The position numbers and the translations under genes were made by a program. Shown here in pieces: positions 1 through 11,436 of a stretch of 64,000 bases of DNA. Location: NCBI GenBank assembly GCA_022539475.1, contig VCMS01000198.1, positions 37,939-101,938 on the forward strand, read 5' to 3'. A model generated the notes under the pieces. It did not search any database. It saw only the letters and a list, made by a program, of their open reading frames with translations, and was not told where the DNA came from. Numbering within the stretch: position 1 is the first letter of the stretch; each line of letters starts with the position of its first letter. The DNA comes from Gracilaria domingensis. Its lineage: Eukaryota; Rhodophyta; Florideophyceae; Gracilariales; Gracilariaceae.

Positions 1-975
1 CTGTACCACCGGTACAATGGGTTTCGTAGGGCACCCCCCAAAATCAGGTGATCTCGGCACTGACGAGATTCATTGAAATCATAATCATCGCATCGCCTCT
101 AACCACGGATGTTTTGTAGTTCGCGTGATTCCCTGACTATCCATTCGGCGTAGTCATGCTCTTTTCTCGCCACGTCGCGGCAGAAACAGGCCGAAACTAG
201 TTCCTGATCAGCGCAGATTCCCCATCAGACCAGAGAGAGCACAACTATCATTTGCAAATTCGAACCAGATTCGAACCCCAAAGTTCCGAAGTCCTACTCC
301 CAAGCAACATGGATTTCTAGGACTCACCTACATCAACAGCCATTATTATCATAATGATGATCATAATGAAACCAAGAATATTGAAAAGGCGCGGGCGGTA
401 TCTTTTGATGACCAGGGAAAAATAATGTGTCACGGCTTAAGGTCTGAAGGCAAGGAACAATCACGTTCTGTGCTTGGTAGACAAAGCCATACCGTGTGTT
501 TTCTTTATGCAGAGTATCACCTCCGCATATGCATAGAGGGCAGCGTTGAAGACAATGAGCAATCCACTAATTTACATGACTCTTCCAGCAGTTGCCAGCA
601 ATTGAATGCCACACGCTATCTGCAACATTCTTCACAAAAAAACTTTTTGACCTGGTGGAAGGAAGCGGGCAGTGCATCGCATTCAGCGTATTTAGACTTT
701 GCCGCATTCTGAGAGAACTAATTGCTCACCGTCTACATTGCAGAGCACTGGTCAATGCATTTCTCAAACCTTCAAGAGCATGTTATGGTACGACAAAAAA
801 AGTTTCCTGCTACCAAGATGCAACATAGGAATGAACATCGCGCAGACATCGTCGAAACGGTTGGCGACATTACCATTTCCGTGAAGCAAATACGTCGAAG
901 ATCGAAAGAACTCCGAAGTTTTGCCTCATATCACCCTAGAATGGTCGTACGCCTGGATGCCGTTGTCTATCGTCG
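1..975. other. Spacer left of the Maf gene, no gene recognised
   Basis: Only short overlapping open frames occur here and none resembles a known family. The first bases hold a small palindrome (TGTACC-ACC-GGTACA, about 2-16). Confidence 0.5.
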
Positions 976-1617
976 TCAAATCGGTTGGCCACCTCGAGAA
1001 GAAATTGCTTCACTCAGCAGCCTTTCTGCCAAAGGCTTTGAGAACCCCATAACTGCAGTTTTATGTCCTATTATGTAGTCAACATATTTCTGCACGGCCG
1101 GGTGTTCTATGCGCAAACCGCCTGCGCTTTCAAGAGCGCCGCCTGTAGTAACCAGCTCATTAATAACGTCGTCCGGCATTCTCTGAAAGTAAACCTCTGC
1201 TTCATCAACCCCTATCCAAACGTGTTTCTTTGCGACATCGATAATAGCAATGCTAGCAACAGTTGTTGCAGGACCAGTAGCGTAGCTCTCCAAAAATTCA
1301 CGTGCCTCTTTCGAGTGAGCTGGTTTTTCGAGGATTCGTCCCTTGTGTGTCACAACCGAGTCGCCAGTGATTAGGATTGTCTTTCCAGGTGACGTCTGGC
1401 TAATTCTGGGAAGTAGTGCTCGAGCTTTCGCGAGAGCGATTCTTTTAACAAGCTCTCGGGGATCTTCATGGCGAATTGATCGTTCGTCGATATTTGGAAT
1501 CTCCACGTCAAACTTGGGTAGTCCCATCTCTTGGAGAACTGTTCGTCGAGACCATGACTTGGATCCTAGAATCAGGCGATCGATAGATGACCATCTCGAA
1601 TCTGTTTCCGCACCCAT
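976..1617 (-). CDS. Maf/Ham1-fold nucleotide pyrophosphatase (septum formation Maf-like)
   Basis: Intact, intronless frame of 213 codons. Maf proteins hydrolyse non-canonical or modified nucleoside triphosphates to monophosphates plus pyrophosphate, cleaning the nucleotide pool; they are soluble cytosolic or organellar enzymes. Seen here in order: the N-terminal signature LILGSKSWSRR, in which the family normally has LILASxSPRR; the acidic motif NIDERS (about residue 43); GDSVV followed by KGRILEKP, matching the family's DTVV...KP block; and an AGGLRI motif with a C-terminal IIGHKTAVMGFSKPL, matching the usual GD-x-NVVGLP-x-L ending. The frame stays open 46 codons upstream of the chosen ATG at 1617, but that ATG gives the family's usual length (190-215 residues) and begins just before the first conserved strand. 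The stop is followed at once by further stops. DTVV reads DSVV here, a mild change. It is the only clearly intact cellular gene in the window. Confidence 0.85.
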   Translation of the reverse strand: MGAETDSRWSSIDRLILGSKSWSRRTVLQEMGLPKFDVEIPNIDERSIRHEDPRELVKRIALAKARALLPRISQTSPGKTILITGDSVVTHKGRILEKPAHSKEAREFLESYATGPATTVASIAIIDVAKKHVWIGVDEAEVYFQRMPDDVINELVTTGGALESAGGLRIEHPAVQKYVDYIIGHKTAVMGFSKPLAERLLSEAISSRGGQPI

Positions 1618-3037
1618 GTGGTCCACGGACACTCTAGGATTGTGTTCCCTGATTCCCGGGTTGGTGACGAAACCTGGCGTCAGGCCAGACCAGAGTTCGC
1701 TCTTCCGCGTCAGATTCACGTACAGGTACGTGTACCGTGTAGTAAACCATATCAATTTTTTGAAATTTTCGGAAACTCAGTTTTAGGGAACGAAAGATGT
1801 CGGGAAATGCGGAAAGAAGCGGCATTAAAATGTTAGCGCTGATGTGCGCACTGTCGTTCGAGTGAAGGGAGCTGCCGGGAAGTGCGGGAAAAACCAGAAA
1901 GGGTGCTCTACTTTTACATAAGACTTAGCACTGAGTAACTATAGTAAACACCTAAAAATAACATTCTAAACATTATTGAAATTTGAGTTAACCATAAATT
2001 GCTCCCGTGGCTTAAAATGATTATGCAACCATATCAATATTTTGAAACTAAATTGCGAGTTAAGAAAGAGAAGTATCTCACAAGTTGGCAAATAAACTTT
2101 GAAGAACATGATCGAATACATTTTCTCAGCACTATTTTTTATATCTAAGTACAAGACGTACAACATTTATTTTAAAAGAAATTTAAGAATCAAACAAACA
2201 CTATTTTGCAAGGGTTGTAAAAATTAAAAGACAACAAAAGCGGTATCAAATTTTGAATTATCCGATACGAAGAAAAGTACCACACCGCCAAGTGACATGA
2301 AAAAAACCTCGCATGAAGGCGACTGTTATGAAAACTACGCAAACGTAAAGTTTAAAAGATACAAAAGCACCTCTATCGACATTAAAGCCATATGTAACAA
2401 ACAAGAAAAAAATTAACACAGAAATACCATCAAAAGTAATCTTGAAAATAAAATCTATAACTTTAAAATTCTCAACAATTTACAATTGAAAAAAACGAAC
2501 CCAAGCTCTATGATGAAAACCTCTAGACCAAAACCCGCATCTTCAGCCGTGTAGAAACTGTAAAAAATGAGAACAATGATGTAATTACAAGCTAACCTTT
2601 ACTCAGAACGGTAAAGAAGAAAGCAGTCCATAGTAAAATTTTGAGCACTTATTGCTTGCATACGCCACTTCGAACGATGATCAGACTCAGAGAATAGTTA
2701 GTTTTCAAAAATGGTTCATTACAAATTGTGCTACATACGTTTATGTTACGCTAGACCCATATGCTATTATGAGTCCATTTTACGAATAAAACGAGTTTTT
2801 ACAAAAACGTGAACAAGAGTTTTTGGAACCGCTTCTTTAGTTGTAAATATGATATGCTCCACTCACGGTATTGGAGTTGTGAAAGATAAAGCAGTGCTTT
2901 TTATACTATTAGTCTGCCTTTGAGCCCGAGAGTCAAGAAAGATAGTGATGTGCACACTATTAGTGATACGCTATGCTACACCCAATTGATGCGCGCTCTA
3001 GGTTAAGAGTCTGTGTAGACAAGATCCTAAAAAAGCT
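1618..3037. other. AT-rich spacer without recognisable genes
   Basis: AT-rich DNA with only short frames on both strands. No RNA gene, promoter or repeat could be supported. Confidence 0.5.
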
Positions 3038-4100
3038 AAAACAGGTGATACATAAACAATGAGCAGCAATTATTTTTTTCTCAAGTGCACGCTGATTAAG
3101 TAATAAAGACGTTTCCAGTGGAGTATAGAAGGCAGGTACTACCCTAAGGGTGAGGGAAAGTAGTAGTAAAAAAACTACATTTACAAACTGGTGATTACAG
3201 AACCCAATCAGTATTACTTTCACATCGCTGGTGCTTTACTTTATCATTTGGTAACAATAGGAAGAACTTATTGTTTTCTATAGTTCCCGATAACTTGATG
3301 ATAAATACTCTGGCACTGGAGTAGAGCAAGCACGCACTACCCTAGTGGTCAGGGCAACTAGTGGGAAAACAACTACACGTACCAATTGGTGCCTGCAGAA
3401 CCAAACTGGTGTTACTTCAGCCTCTTCGGTGCTTTAGTTTTTCATTTGGTGTCGAAAGTTAGGGTTTTTGGGCTGTTGTACTCTCGAGCGTGACTTTGGC
3501 TTTCACGAGCATAATTTTACATGGTACACAAAGACGAGTAGTTTAGACGCACCAAGCCAGCCACATATATACAAAACTTAGTCAATCGTAATTCTCAATG
3601 AATAAAAATAAACTAATTAGTCTCTTCTGGTGCGTTGCAACCGATTGGTAAGAGCTGTCAGTGGAGGGTCTCGTGTGAGCTCAACCCGGCGGAGGTTTAA
3701 ACAGGTGACATCTAATAGGTCGGCAGCACCCACCGTTTTCTATAGTGCACCGTAAACAACTGATAAATACGCTCGAATTGGTGTGCAGCGGGCACCTAAT
3801 ACCATCGTGGTCATCAAAACTAGTTTTAGGACTACTAGATGTAGCAATTGGTGACTGTAGAACCCGACTGGTATTACGTTAGCCTAGTTGATGCTGGACT
3901 TTACCATTTGGCGTGGTAGGTTGGCCTATAGGGTGTTAAGTACCCCCCGAGCGCCCCTCGACTCTCACGGGCTTAGTGTCACGTCGGCCACTGGAAGGTG
4001 CATTTCTGGTGCACCACCCCGGCCACACATCTACCCTACCTAGTAAATACTAATTCTAAATCAACAAAAATAAACTAATTAGTCCTTGTCTTTTGTGCGC
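3038..4100 (+). repeat. Three diverged tandem repeat units (462-bp period)
   Basis: Two units align with an offset of exactly 462 bases: TTTCTATAG occurs at 3275 and 3737, and AATAAACTAATTAGTC at 3607 and 4069. Between these anchors the order is the same: a block around ACTACCCTAGTGGTCAGGG, a CAATTGGTG(A/C)CTG block, a CATTTGGTG/CATTTGGCG block, and a TATATA-bearing or related AT stretch. A shorter third unit (about 3038-3265) repeats the first half of the pattern. Divergence between units is substantial. The repeats lie just upstream of a long broken reading frame and may be tandem LTR or promoter units of a retroelement, but no terminal TG/CA with target duplication was found. Confidence 0.65.
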
Positions 4101-4878
4101 CTGCACGTCTTACGTGGTACAGTAGACACACGTGCTCAGAGTGGCGTGACGTCACCATTTGGTCACTTAGACCTCCAACCGATCGGTCATACTATACTGC
4201 AGACCTCTGTCCTACTGACAGGCACGCCCTATGGCTGCAAAAATCCCTACGGCGTTTGTTGCCCTTTCACCGAACGGTCAGGTGTCGTGAGGGAAAGTTG
4301 TGGGGTACCCTCTGCAAGCTGCGCCGTGTTCGATGACGGCGTCTAAAGCGCTGCATGCGCCGTTGACGACGCTCGCGCTCGCCACCGCCGTCGGCGTCGC
4401 ACTTGTACTTAGATCTAGATAGACAGCGATCGTCTTTAGTCTAGTGGTAACTATCCCATCGTATTCGATCTATCTACTCAGTAAACTACAGCTTTACGAC
4501 GGTCCTTGACCGAGCGAGATCCAGCCCTACGCAGGGCCGTAGGTCCACAAGCGCGACGCAGCTCTCCACATGAGCCGTAAGTTGCGTTGCACATGCAGCC
4601 CACCGGCGGGCCGCCACTGTGCCCCTCAGCTCCGTCCATATGAACAGCCCACGCGCGGGCCGCGACACCGGACTGTGCAGTTTCTGCCTAGTCCCACTCC
4701 GGGACCAGAGTGGATCTAGCGATAGATATCAACATCAGGGTCTAGCGTCGTCCGGCGCTACGGGCGCGCGATGGCGCCACACGCGGCTCTTATCGGAGCA
4801 TCCCCCATTAGAGGGGTCTCGAGTGCGTTGATTGCACACCTTCGTTATCGCGCTCCCCGCCAGTGCGAGCTCTAGTAG
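4101..4878. other. Leader-like region between repeats and the unknown ORF
   Basis: GC-richer DNA without a convincing coding frame. TGGTAACTATCCC near 4445 starts with TGG like the tRNA primer-binding sites seen in other retroelements of this window, so the stretch could be a retroelement leader. This is inference only. Confidence 0.3.
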
Positions 4879-6903
4879 GTGGGCGCGTTTCGCGCAATGA
4901 TCGCGCGATCCAGGCCTTTCCGTGGTGTTCTCCATGGTCAACGGTGGACCTACTTGGCGAAGCACCTCCGCTCTATCCCAGTGGTGATTAGTTTCTTCGC
5001 ATCGCTACGCCCCTTTGGTGTGACAGCCCACAGTGTCTCCTCCAATTGGGGGCTCGACTACCCTTTCGTCGAATCTCCGCGTCACCGTGAATTGTCCCAA
5101 ACTTGCACTTCGGTTTCGCTTAAATCGGGCGCCGAAGCTCCGGAAGCCGAGACCCTCCTGGTGAGCGAAGAGCCGCATTACGACCCTATAAGGGGCTTCT
5201 CCACCTCTGAGGTATCTCCGTCACCGAAGACTGTCCGCTCGGTCCGCGAGGTTCTCATCGGGTGGAGGATGTCTGGGAAAACCCCTCGGGTAGCCATCAG
5301 CCGTGGCTGCGGTATCTTCAAGCCTACTACTCGGGCGAGCTTGCGCGCGCGCGAGGATCCATACGGTCGCGGCGGCGGCTACGATCCTTATGCCGCTGCT
5401 ACTGGTCCCAGCAATATCAATCTCTTGGCGGTCGCCGGAACGGTAGAGGCTCAGAAGCTGACCCCGCACGACCTTAACAGAACCCACAGGCAGCCGCACG
5501 CCCATTATGGCGCTCGGTTTGTCGATATCTCTGCCGAAATGATCGCGTTGGGGAACTGGCCGTTCCACCTCAGCTCTCCTTTCTACCCTGTGCGGTTTCG
5601 CAACAGGGCACTCTCGTAGTACAGCGCCATCGCCTGCTGGGATTGTCACCGGCTGGAGGCGGTGCCGATGGCTCCGCCGCCACCACGACAGGGTGAGAAA
5701 CAGAAGGGGTTTGGTCGTTCCCAATGCTTTCACGCACGGCAGAGGCATACAAAAATCCTCTACTACACCCCAGTGGCCATTCCGTCGGACCTCGCGCTCG
5801 TCCGTTGGGACGGGGAAGTCCATTACTTCCGCCGCGTGATCGACATTCTTCACCGTCTGGACGAACGAACTGGTCATCTCGAGGTCAATCTCGATTACGT
5901 GGCGTTAGAGCGCCCTCTAGATACCAACTATTGGATTGACCGTGGCAGGTGGGCGACCGACGCGATAGCCGAGAGCCGTGTCCGTCACCGTCATGGTCGT
6001 ACGCGTACGATGCACCTCTTTCACAACGTTGAATACTGATCGCAGAGCGACCAGAACCGACGGTCGTGGTATGTGAGTCGACCGTCTTGGTGGGATCACT
6101 AGTAATTTTGCCAGTGGTTGCAGATACCGACCCCTCCGGTCCTAGCGTACTTTGTAAGTTGCATCGTCCTCGAAAGGAACAATGCGTATGCCGCTTGCTC
6201 CGTTGCACGTAGCGAATGGGCTGGTACGGTGGCGATTCTCGCCCTCAGGAATCCGTGGAAGGTGTAACTTGGGACACCCGCTGTCCTGACAAGGCCGTCG
6301 GCATCAGCGGTACTCAACCAGTTGGTCGTAATCTTCCACATTTCCACTGATGTCATCGGAGACATCCGTGAGATGGGTCTTGCTGCCATTGTGGAAGGTA
6401 CAAAGTATACTGTCCAGCAGCTTGACAATTACCTCACGGCTGTGAGTAAGCACAATTGGGCCGACCATCAAGGTTGGGACGTATATGACGCCGAGGTTTA
6501 GAGCATCGTGCCCTTGCAGAACCACCATATAGCTGGCGAGGACTCTTTTGGTGATGATGATGCCATGATGGTGACCGCCGAGAACTATGGGTCCCCTGCA
6601 TTACCTCCGTTGGCCCCCGTACAGGCCACGCCTTCCACCAGTGTGGCAGTTCGCTCCCCCAGTGGTCCTACTAGTCCGCAAGCAGCCGCGCATCCTCCTC
6701 GCCGGAGGAGCCTCTCTGTATTGCTTTTCAGTCGCTCCCGGTGAATCCGGTACCTCCAGGTGGTGACAAAGGCGCGATAAGGAGCGCTCTGGCTTGTCTC
6801 AGCCACGCCTCGATGGTGCATTTCAACCGTCCTGGTCCAGAACACATCCTCACCGCCGTGGATACTTTGACAAACTTACTTACTCCCAGTGGTCGCTCAC
6901 CAT
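4879..6903 (+). pseudogene. Decayed long ORF of unknown family, possibly retroelement gag-like
   Basis: One forward frame stays protein-like from 4879 to 6744 but is interrupted by in-frame stops at 5617-5619, 6037-6039, about 6100, about 6268 and about 6499. It then shifts frame near 6735 and continues to a TGA ending at 6903. Coding-looking segments include a Gly/Tyr-rich stretch (near 5360-5400), a Pro-rich linker (5660-5700), a segment containing YFRRVIDILHRLDERTG (about 5826-5876) and an acidic plus Pro/Ser-rich tail (6540-6700). I recognise no family. Its place downstream of repeats and a TGG-starting leader resembles the LTR-leader-gag order of other elements here, hence the tentative gag-like label. 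The opposite strand also has a 218-codon frame (5221-5877), but its composition looks like a shadow. The true start is unknown: no ATG is near 4879. Confidence 0.35.
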
Positions 6904-7350
6904 GAGCGGCGCACTAATGAGTTCTTCCCTTGTTTGTGCCAGTATCTTATTATAGAGTTATTGGGGATATGACTAGATGGTTCCATACAGTCGTGCTCTG
7001 GCGGCCATCTATACCATCTTACCTGTAGCGGATGCCGTCTGTAGTCTGTTCGGGACCTATGATGGTGTCAATCGCACACTCCTCAGTGTCCACTTGGGGG
7101 GTTTGAATGTTCCATGTGTTCTTGGGGATTTTGACTCCCTGTCGATAGCGTGACCTGTTGGTCTCGTTTTGTCTCGTCCTCCTGTGCCACTTGGGATCTC
7201 GGGTCAGCCATTACGGCTCTCAAGGGAGATTGAACTGTCGGTAGACTCGTCAGAGATGGAGGAACTTCTCTCCTCTGCCTCTCTTGTTCTGTTGCTCTCT
7301 GCGTGAAAGTGTATGGGCCATTGCAACCCTAGTAGAATCATAACGGCAGA

Positions 7351-7463
7351 TACGGGGTGTGCATGCCTTTATTCTGTAAATTGGGCGTCCAAATTGCATT
7401 CTACCCCGTCCGCTCCAAGTAAATGAACACCAATTTTCTAAAAACACGCATGCACACCCCGTA
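7351..7463. mobile_element. 113-bp MITE with 14-bp terminal inverted repeats and TA target sites
   Basis: CGGGGTGTGCATGC (7353-7366) is the exact inverse of GCATGCACACCCCG (7448-7461). Both ends are flanked by TA, the target duplication used by Tc1/mariner-type elements. The interior has no coding capacity. A Tc1-type source is inferred from the TA only. Confidence 0.7.
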
Positions 7464-8355
7464 CTTACCCTTGGACAAAACATGATTTTCTCACCGGTGA
7501 CGAAGAGTTGTTGGACTTTGTGACACTCGCAGTGAACTTTAAGAGAACGACAATTACCTACATCTGCGTGAGCCTTTCACAATGACTCGGTTTTGGAAAG
7601 TGAAGAGGAAGATTGATAGCAATGTCAGTTTTGTTTGAAACACCCTTTACATCTTCTGTAAACCTTTTTGTCTTTGGTTGTGAAGAAAACACATTTCCTG
7701 CGAGATGTTGGTGCTGTGTAGTCTCTAGCAGAGTGAAATCGTCGTAGGTGGTTCTTGTTACAAGTTAGACTATAGTATATCGTAGCAGGTTTTCGTCGTT
7801 TTCAAGAGGGTAGAAACATGTTTGTTATCAATGCCATAGAGCTCGAACCACGCATTCAGGACACCTCTTGCTCAACTTTGTTGTGGAGAATGCTTTCCTA
7901 CAGGCGTGGAGGCTCTCTCAGAGCAAACGTACAGGATATTTTATTTCTTATACCGCGAAGAAAGTTAGGTACGCTATAGTGTGCCTTAAAATTCTCAGTT
8001 GGGATATTGCCCCTTCTATCTGTGTTGTGGAGCGGTGTGCAAAAATACGCTGTTACGCGTCAAGTTTGCGTGGTCCCAATAATCTTCACCGAGTGTCCTG
8101 TGAAACAGTTTATATTTCTCCATTCGGGATGCCTTAAGAGCATCTCTAGTGTCGATTCGACAAATGGAATCCTATGAAACGAGAATTACAATTGATATTT
8201 AACTTATTTTTCTTTACCAAAATTTCACGTAGATAGTTGTCGACGCTTGCTCACAGTCTTCTCTGTAGAGGATTCAACTTTGATGTCTCTTCCGTCAACA
8301 ATCGAGCGAAAGACAACATCCTCAATCGTCACCTATCGCACAAAATTTGTAAACC
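7464..8355 (+). other. Non-coding or heavily decayed transposon-like DNA
   Basis: No supported gene. A short forward frame (about 7868-8137) has a segment, LLNFVVENAFLQAWRLS, that weakly resembles the membrane-like C-terminal helix of DDE transposases such as piggyBac, but this is not enough for a call. Confidence 0.3.
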
Positions 8356-9560
8356 ATGCCGAGATCGGTTGATCTTCGTGAACAAATTGGAACTCGAGCT
8401 CATGCACGCGCGCGCCTTGTCGAATCCGAGAGTGACTGCGAAAGCTTCTTTGGCACTCTTTGGAAAACCAATCTAGTGAGTGGAAGCACTACTGAAGTTA
8501 ACACCAATTTCACTAATGGACGTAAGCAGACACTTGTCACGGTTAACTTCGAGCTTCCAGGCCGTTTCAAGGAGTATGACATGAAATTATGCATTCTCAC
8601 CCTATGTCTTGATGAAAGTATGTCACGTTGGTATGGACTTGAAGCAGGCTGGATCGATGTTGGCTTACCTCACTAGGTTACCTTATATCAAAAGCCTGGA
8701 AATGGTTCTGAATTGAAAAACGAACGCTGTGGAAAAATGGGAATAATGTTGAATGCAAGAAATTTCTATTGGAAGCTTTGTCGAATCTAGACTCGAATTT
8801 ACTGAGGATAATGCACATAATACTTCCGTGCTGATGAGACTTGCTCAAGATTCGTTTGAACCGGATAGAATCGTCTGCGATAATTCATATTTTGCATTCG
8901 TTTACAGCGCTGTGAAGCTTTTACAGAAAGAAGTTCGATTTATTGGGACATAAAAACGGCGACGAGAAAGTTTCCTATAAAGCATCTTTCAGAACTGACA
9001 ATGAGACAACGTGAAGAACACTATTTTATGGTTTGAAACGTTCCTGATTCTCATCAGCGTGTAATGGGCATTTTAGGGGTTGACCGAGAAAAAAGTACTT
9101 TGTAAGCACTTACGGGTCGACGAATCCTGGAACCCCGATTTCCGGAGACCGTTGGCGAATTGTTAATGAAAAGTGCAAAAAGATATCTCTTTCTATTCCG
9201 ATTCCAGAAGTTTGCGAGAGTTATTATGAATGCTGGTCTGAACTTTACAGACAAAATCGATGTTGCCAAGATGAGTTGAATATTGAGGAGAAGTTCGAAA
9301 CCAAGGAGTGGTCGTTTGGTATGAATACATCTCTCTTTGCAATTTGTGTGATCGATGCCGGGAATCTTTACAAGTGTTCGATTGGATATTGAAAATTTCT
9401 TACTCCGCACCATTTTTATTGCCAACTTGCAGATCAGTTAATCAAGAACAATTGGGACTCTAAGCAACTAGTTACTCGTGCTTATGAAGATTCGAATAAC
9501 AAAAATCTTGGCCCTAGGATCTGGAACTGGTATAAATTGGATGCAAGCAAATAGAAAGAC
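8356..9560 (+). pseudogene. piggyBac-like (DDE_Tnp_1_7 type) transposase relic
   Basis: Forward fragments in several frames line up in order with the piggyBac transposase core, a DDE/D nuclease that excises and inserts DNA at TTAA. An ATG at 8356 opens a 106-codon frame. A second frame (8753-8953) holds VCDNSYFAFV followed by FIGT, matching the family's DNFFTS...GTVR block. Shifted frames then carry RKFPIKHLS, GVDRE with YFVSTYGS, and finally NRCCQDEL with WSFGMNTSLFAICVIDA, typical of the C-terminal part where the family has HNxxxQ and a hydrophobic helix. In-frame stops and at least three frameshifts separate the blocks, so it is dead. No TIRs or TTAA duplication were found; the left end may merge with decayed DNA from 7.9 kb. 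The family call rests on motif order, not on an alignment. Confidence 0.5.
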
Positions 9561-9698
9561 AATAAAAAAGGATGGGAGTCTTACTGCTGCTACGTATCAG
9601 GGTTGATTCAAATTTTGCAAATCTAGTTTCAAGTCACAATTTATTCCTTCCAAAAGTTTTGCAAAAGAGGATGGAACAGGTTTATATTTGTCACAGTT

Positions 9699-11436
9699 TC
9701 AAGACATATTCCCCAGAATATCGCGTTGCTGTGCCGCGCTTTCTGCACCCTGAGTATGTTGGTAGATTTTGAGATTTCGCAAATCTGGATGTCTAGTACG
9801 CATAGCCACGGCCGAATCCTCATGAAGAGCTTCAATCAATAGCGATGACAGAGTAGCTCTTAAAGAATGTGTAGTAAGCCATAAATGATTTCCTGTACCA
9901 CCAATACCTTCGTGTACACAAACGGTCTTCACAATCTTAAAAAAAATATTCTTTCCCAAATGCTGCCGCTTGGAAAACTCCGGCAAACGTCGAGCATGAT
10001 GATTGATAGCTAGAAGTAAACCAATCAGTACCCGGCCCGAAGCCATCCCAGGTCTGTACGTAAATATCCAAATCCTGAAAGAAATTAAGAAACCCTCCGT
10101 ATATCTCATTCCAGACAAAAATTGTAGGCGGCTCTTGCCGGACATGTTTTCAAGCGCCCTTGAACTTCTTTCCAGTATCATTATTCCCGCCCAAAGCTAC
10201 AGTTATAAGCCAAACGCACTAATTATGCGGAGTACCTTGTGCAGTGCTCTAGGGCGCATGGTAGTCAGTATTCCTAACTTGAATGAAATCCTTGCTTGAT
10301 ACCCGGAGGCCATGTTTTTCGCCACCCAGGCAAAACCTTTCGTCATTAAATATTCATTTTCTTTTCTGTATCTAAGCACTTTTTCTTAGATGCTCAAGGC
10401 ATTTTCAGCGGATTAAATTTTTTGGAAAAATTAACTTCAATAGAATTTCGTTGGTGTTTGAAACAATGACGACATAAGGACGCACGAATTGGCCAAATGA
10501 ATATCGACAGAGCAAAAATTGAAAATCGTATGATATTCGAATTAAATTTGATTGCACGAGTTTTCGCTGGGCGAGCGAATGTGAATTGTAAAGAGGAACG
10601 AAGTCTTCCTTAGAAGAGCATTATCCCAGGCGTAACTTTCTTTCATTAGCTTTTCACTCACGTTTCTATAAGTAGCGCTATTTTCGTAGTACTCTAATAT
10701 CTTTCCGATGCCAATTTCATGTCAAATGTTTTGGGTTGTCATCTCTCAACAGAAATTCCATAAAATTCCGTTTACATCAATTAATAGAGAACTTAAAGAA
10801 TCCTTCTTGAAGCGTTAAGGAAATGTTAATAGCAGTCGCACTCTAGTTTTTCCGCCTGGGTATGATGCCTTACTTGCTTCTCTTGTTGCTGCATTTGTCG
10901 GGCAGGATTATCTAATGCCACGAAACCCTCGTTAGGGCAATTGAAAATTGGCCCTTCGAATAGTGACATATTAAAGCCCCAATCCATTCTAAAAGATCTC
11001 TGTATACTAAGTACTGCTTTCTTCATCTTCGTCGGAGTTATCGAAGTTCCATCCGCTTTTCGGGAGTTAACAATGAACTCGATGAGACAGTAAGTAACCC
11101 GTTTCAATTGTGCATCGTTCCACGAGTTGTATCCTGCCGGGAGATAAGTTGCATCATCTTGTCCGAAAAGAATGCGACGTCCATGCTCAAACGCATTTGG
11201 ATCAATGGCGCAATAAGTGCTGATTGATGCACCGTTTTGCTTCTTAAGAAGTTGCATAGTAAAGGCGCAGAGAAGGCGAAGTGAAGTTCGGTTGTGGAGT
11301 CTCGTATTGAGTGCAGTTCGTAGGCCCAAACATGCTTTGGAAATTTAATTTGTTGTCCCATAATATTGGCAGACAATAGAGCATTACTGTCTGACTCAAG
11401 TGGCACGGTGGCAATCGGAGGGAGTTCGGGTGGCAA
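9699..11436 (-). pseudogene. Crypton-like tyrosine recombinase relic
   Basis: Two reverse-strand blocks fit a YR-type transposase that cuts and joins DNA through a tyrosine. The upstream block (10826-11329 plus an overlapping frame to 11436) has a region with VTYCLIEFIVNSRKADG, a DUF3504-like N-terminal pattern. It ends near FNCPNEGFVALDNPARQMQQQ. The downstream block (9699-10299) contains RISFKLGILTTMRPRALHKV, resembling the first catalytic-arginine region, then HSLRATLSSLLIEA (H-x-x-R), RTRHPDL (second His) and a Tyr in KIYQH. Cryptons have no TIRs, and none were seen. Stops near 10210 and frame changes between 10182 and 10826 and near 11240-11330 show decay. Crypton rather than another YR element is inferred from the DUF3504-like N-terminus. 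Confidence 0.5.

Noticed and set aside
3038..4100. CRISPR-like regular repeats
   Set aside because: Units are long (462 bp), diverged and not separated by unique spacers, and the DNA is eukaryotic.
5221..5877. 218-codon reverse ORF
   Set aside because: It lies opposite the better-looking forward frame in GC-rich DNA, and its peptide matches no family; treated as a shadow.
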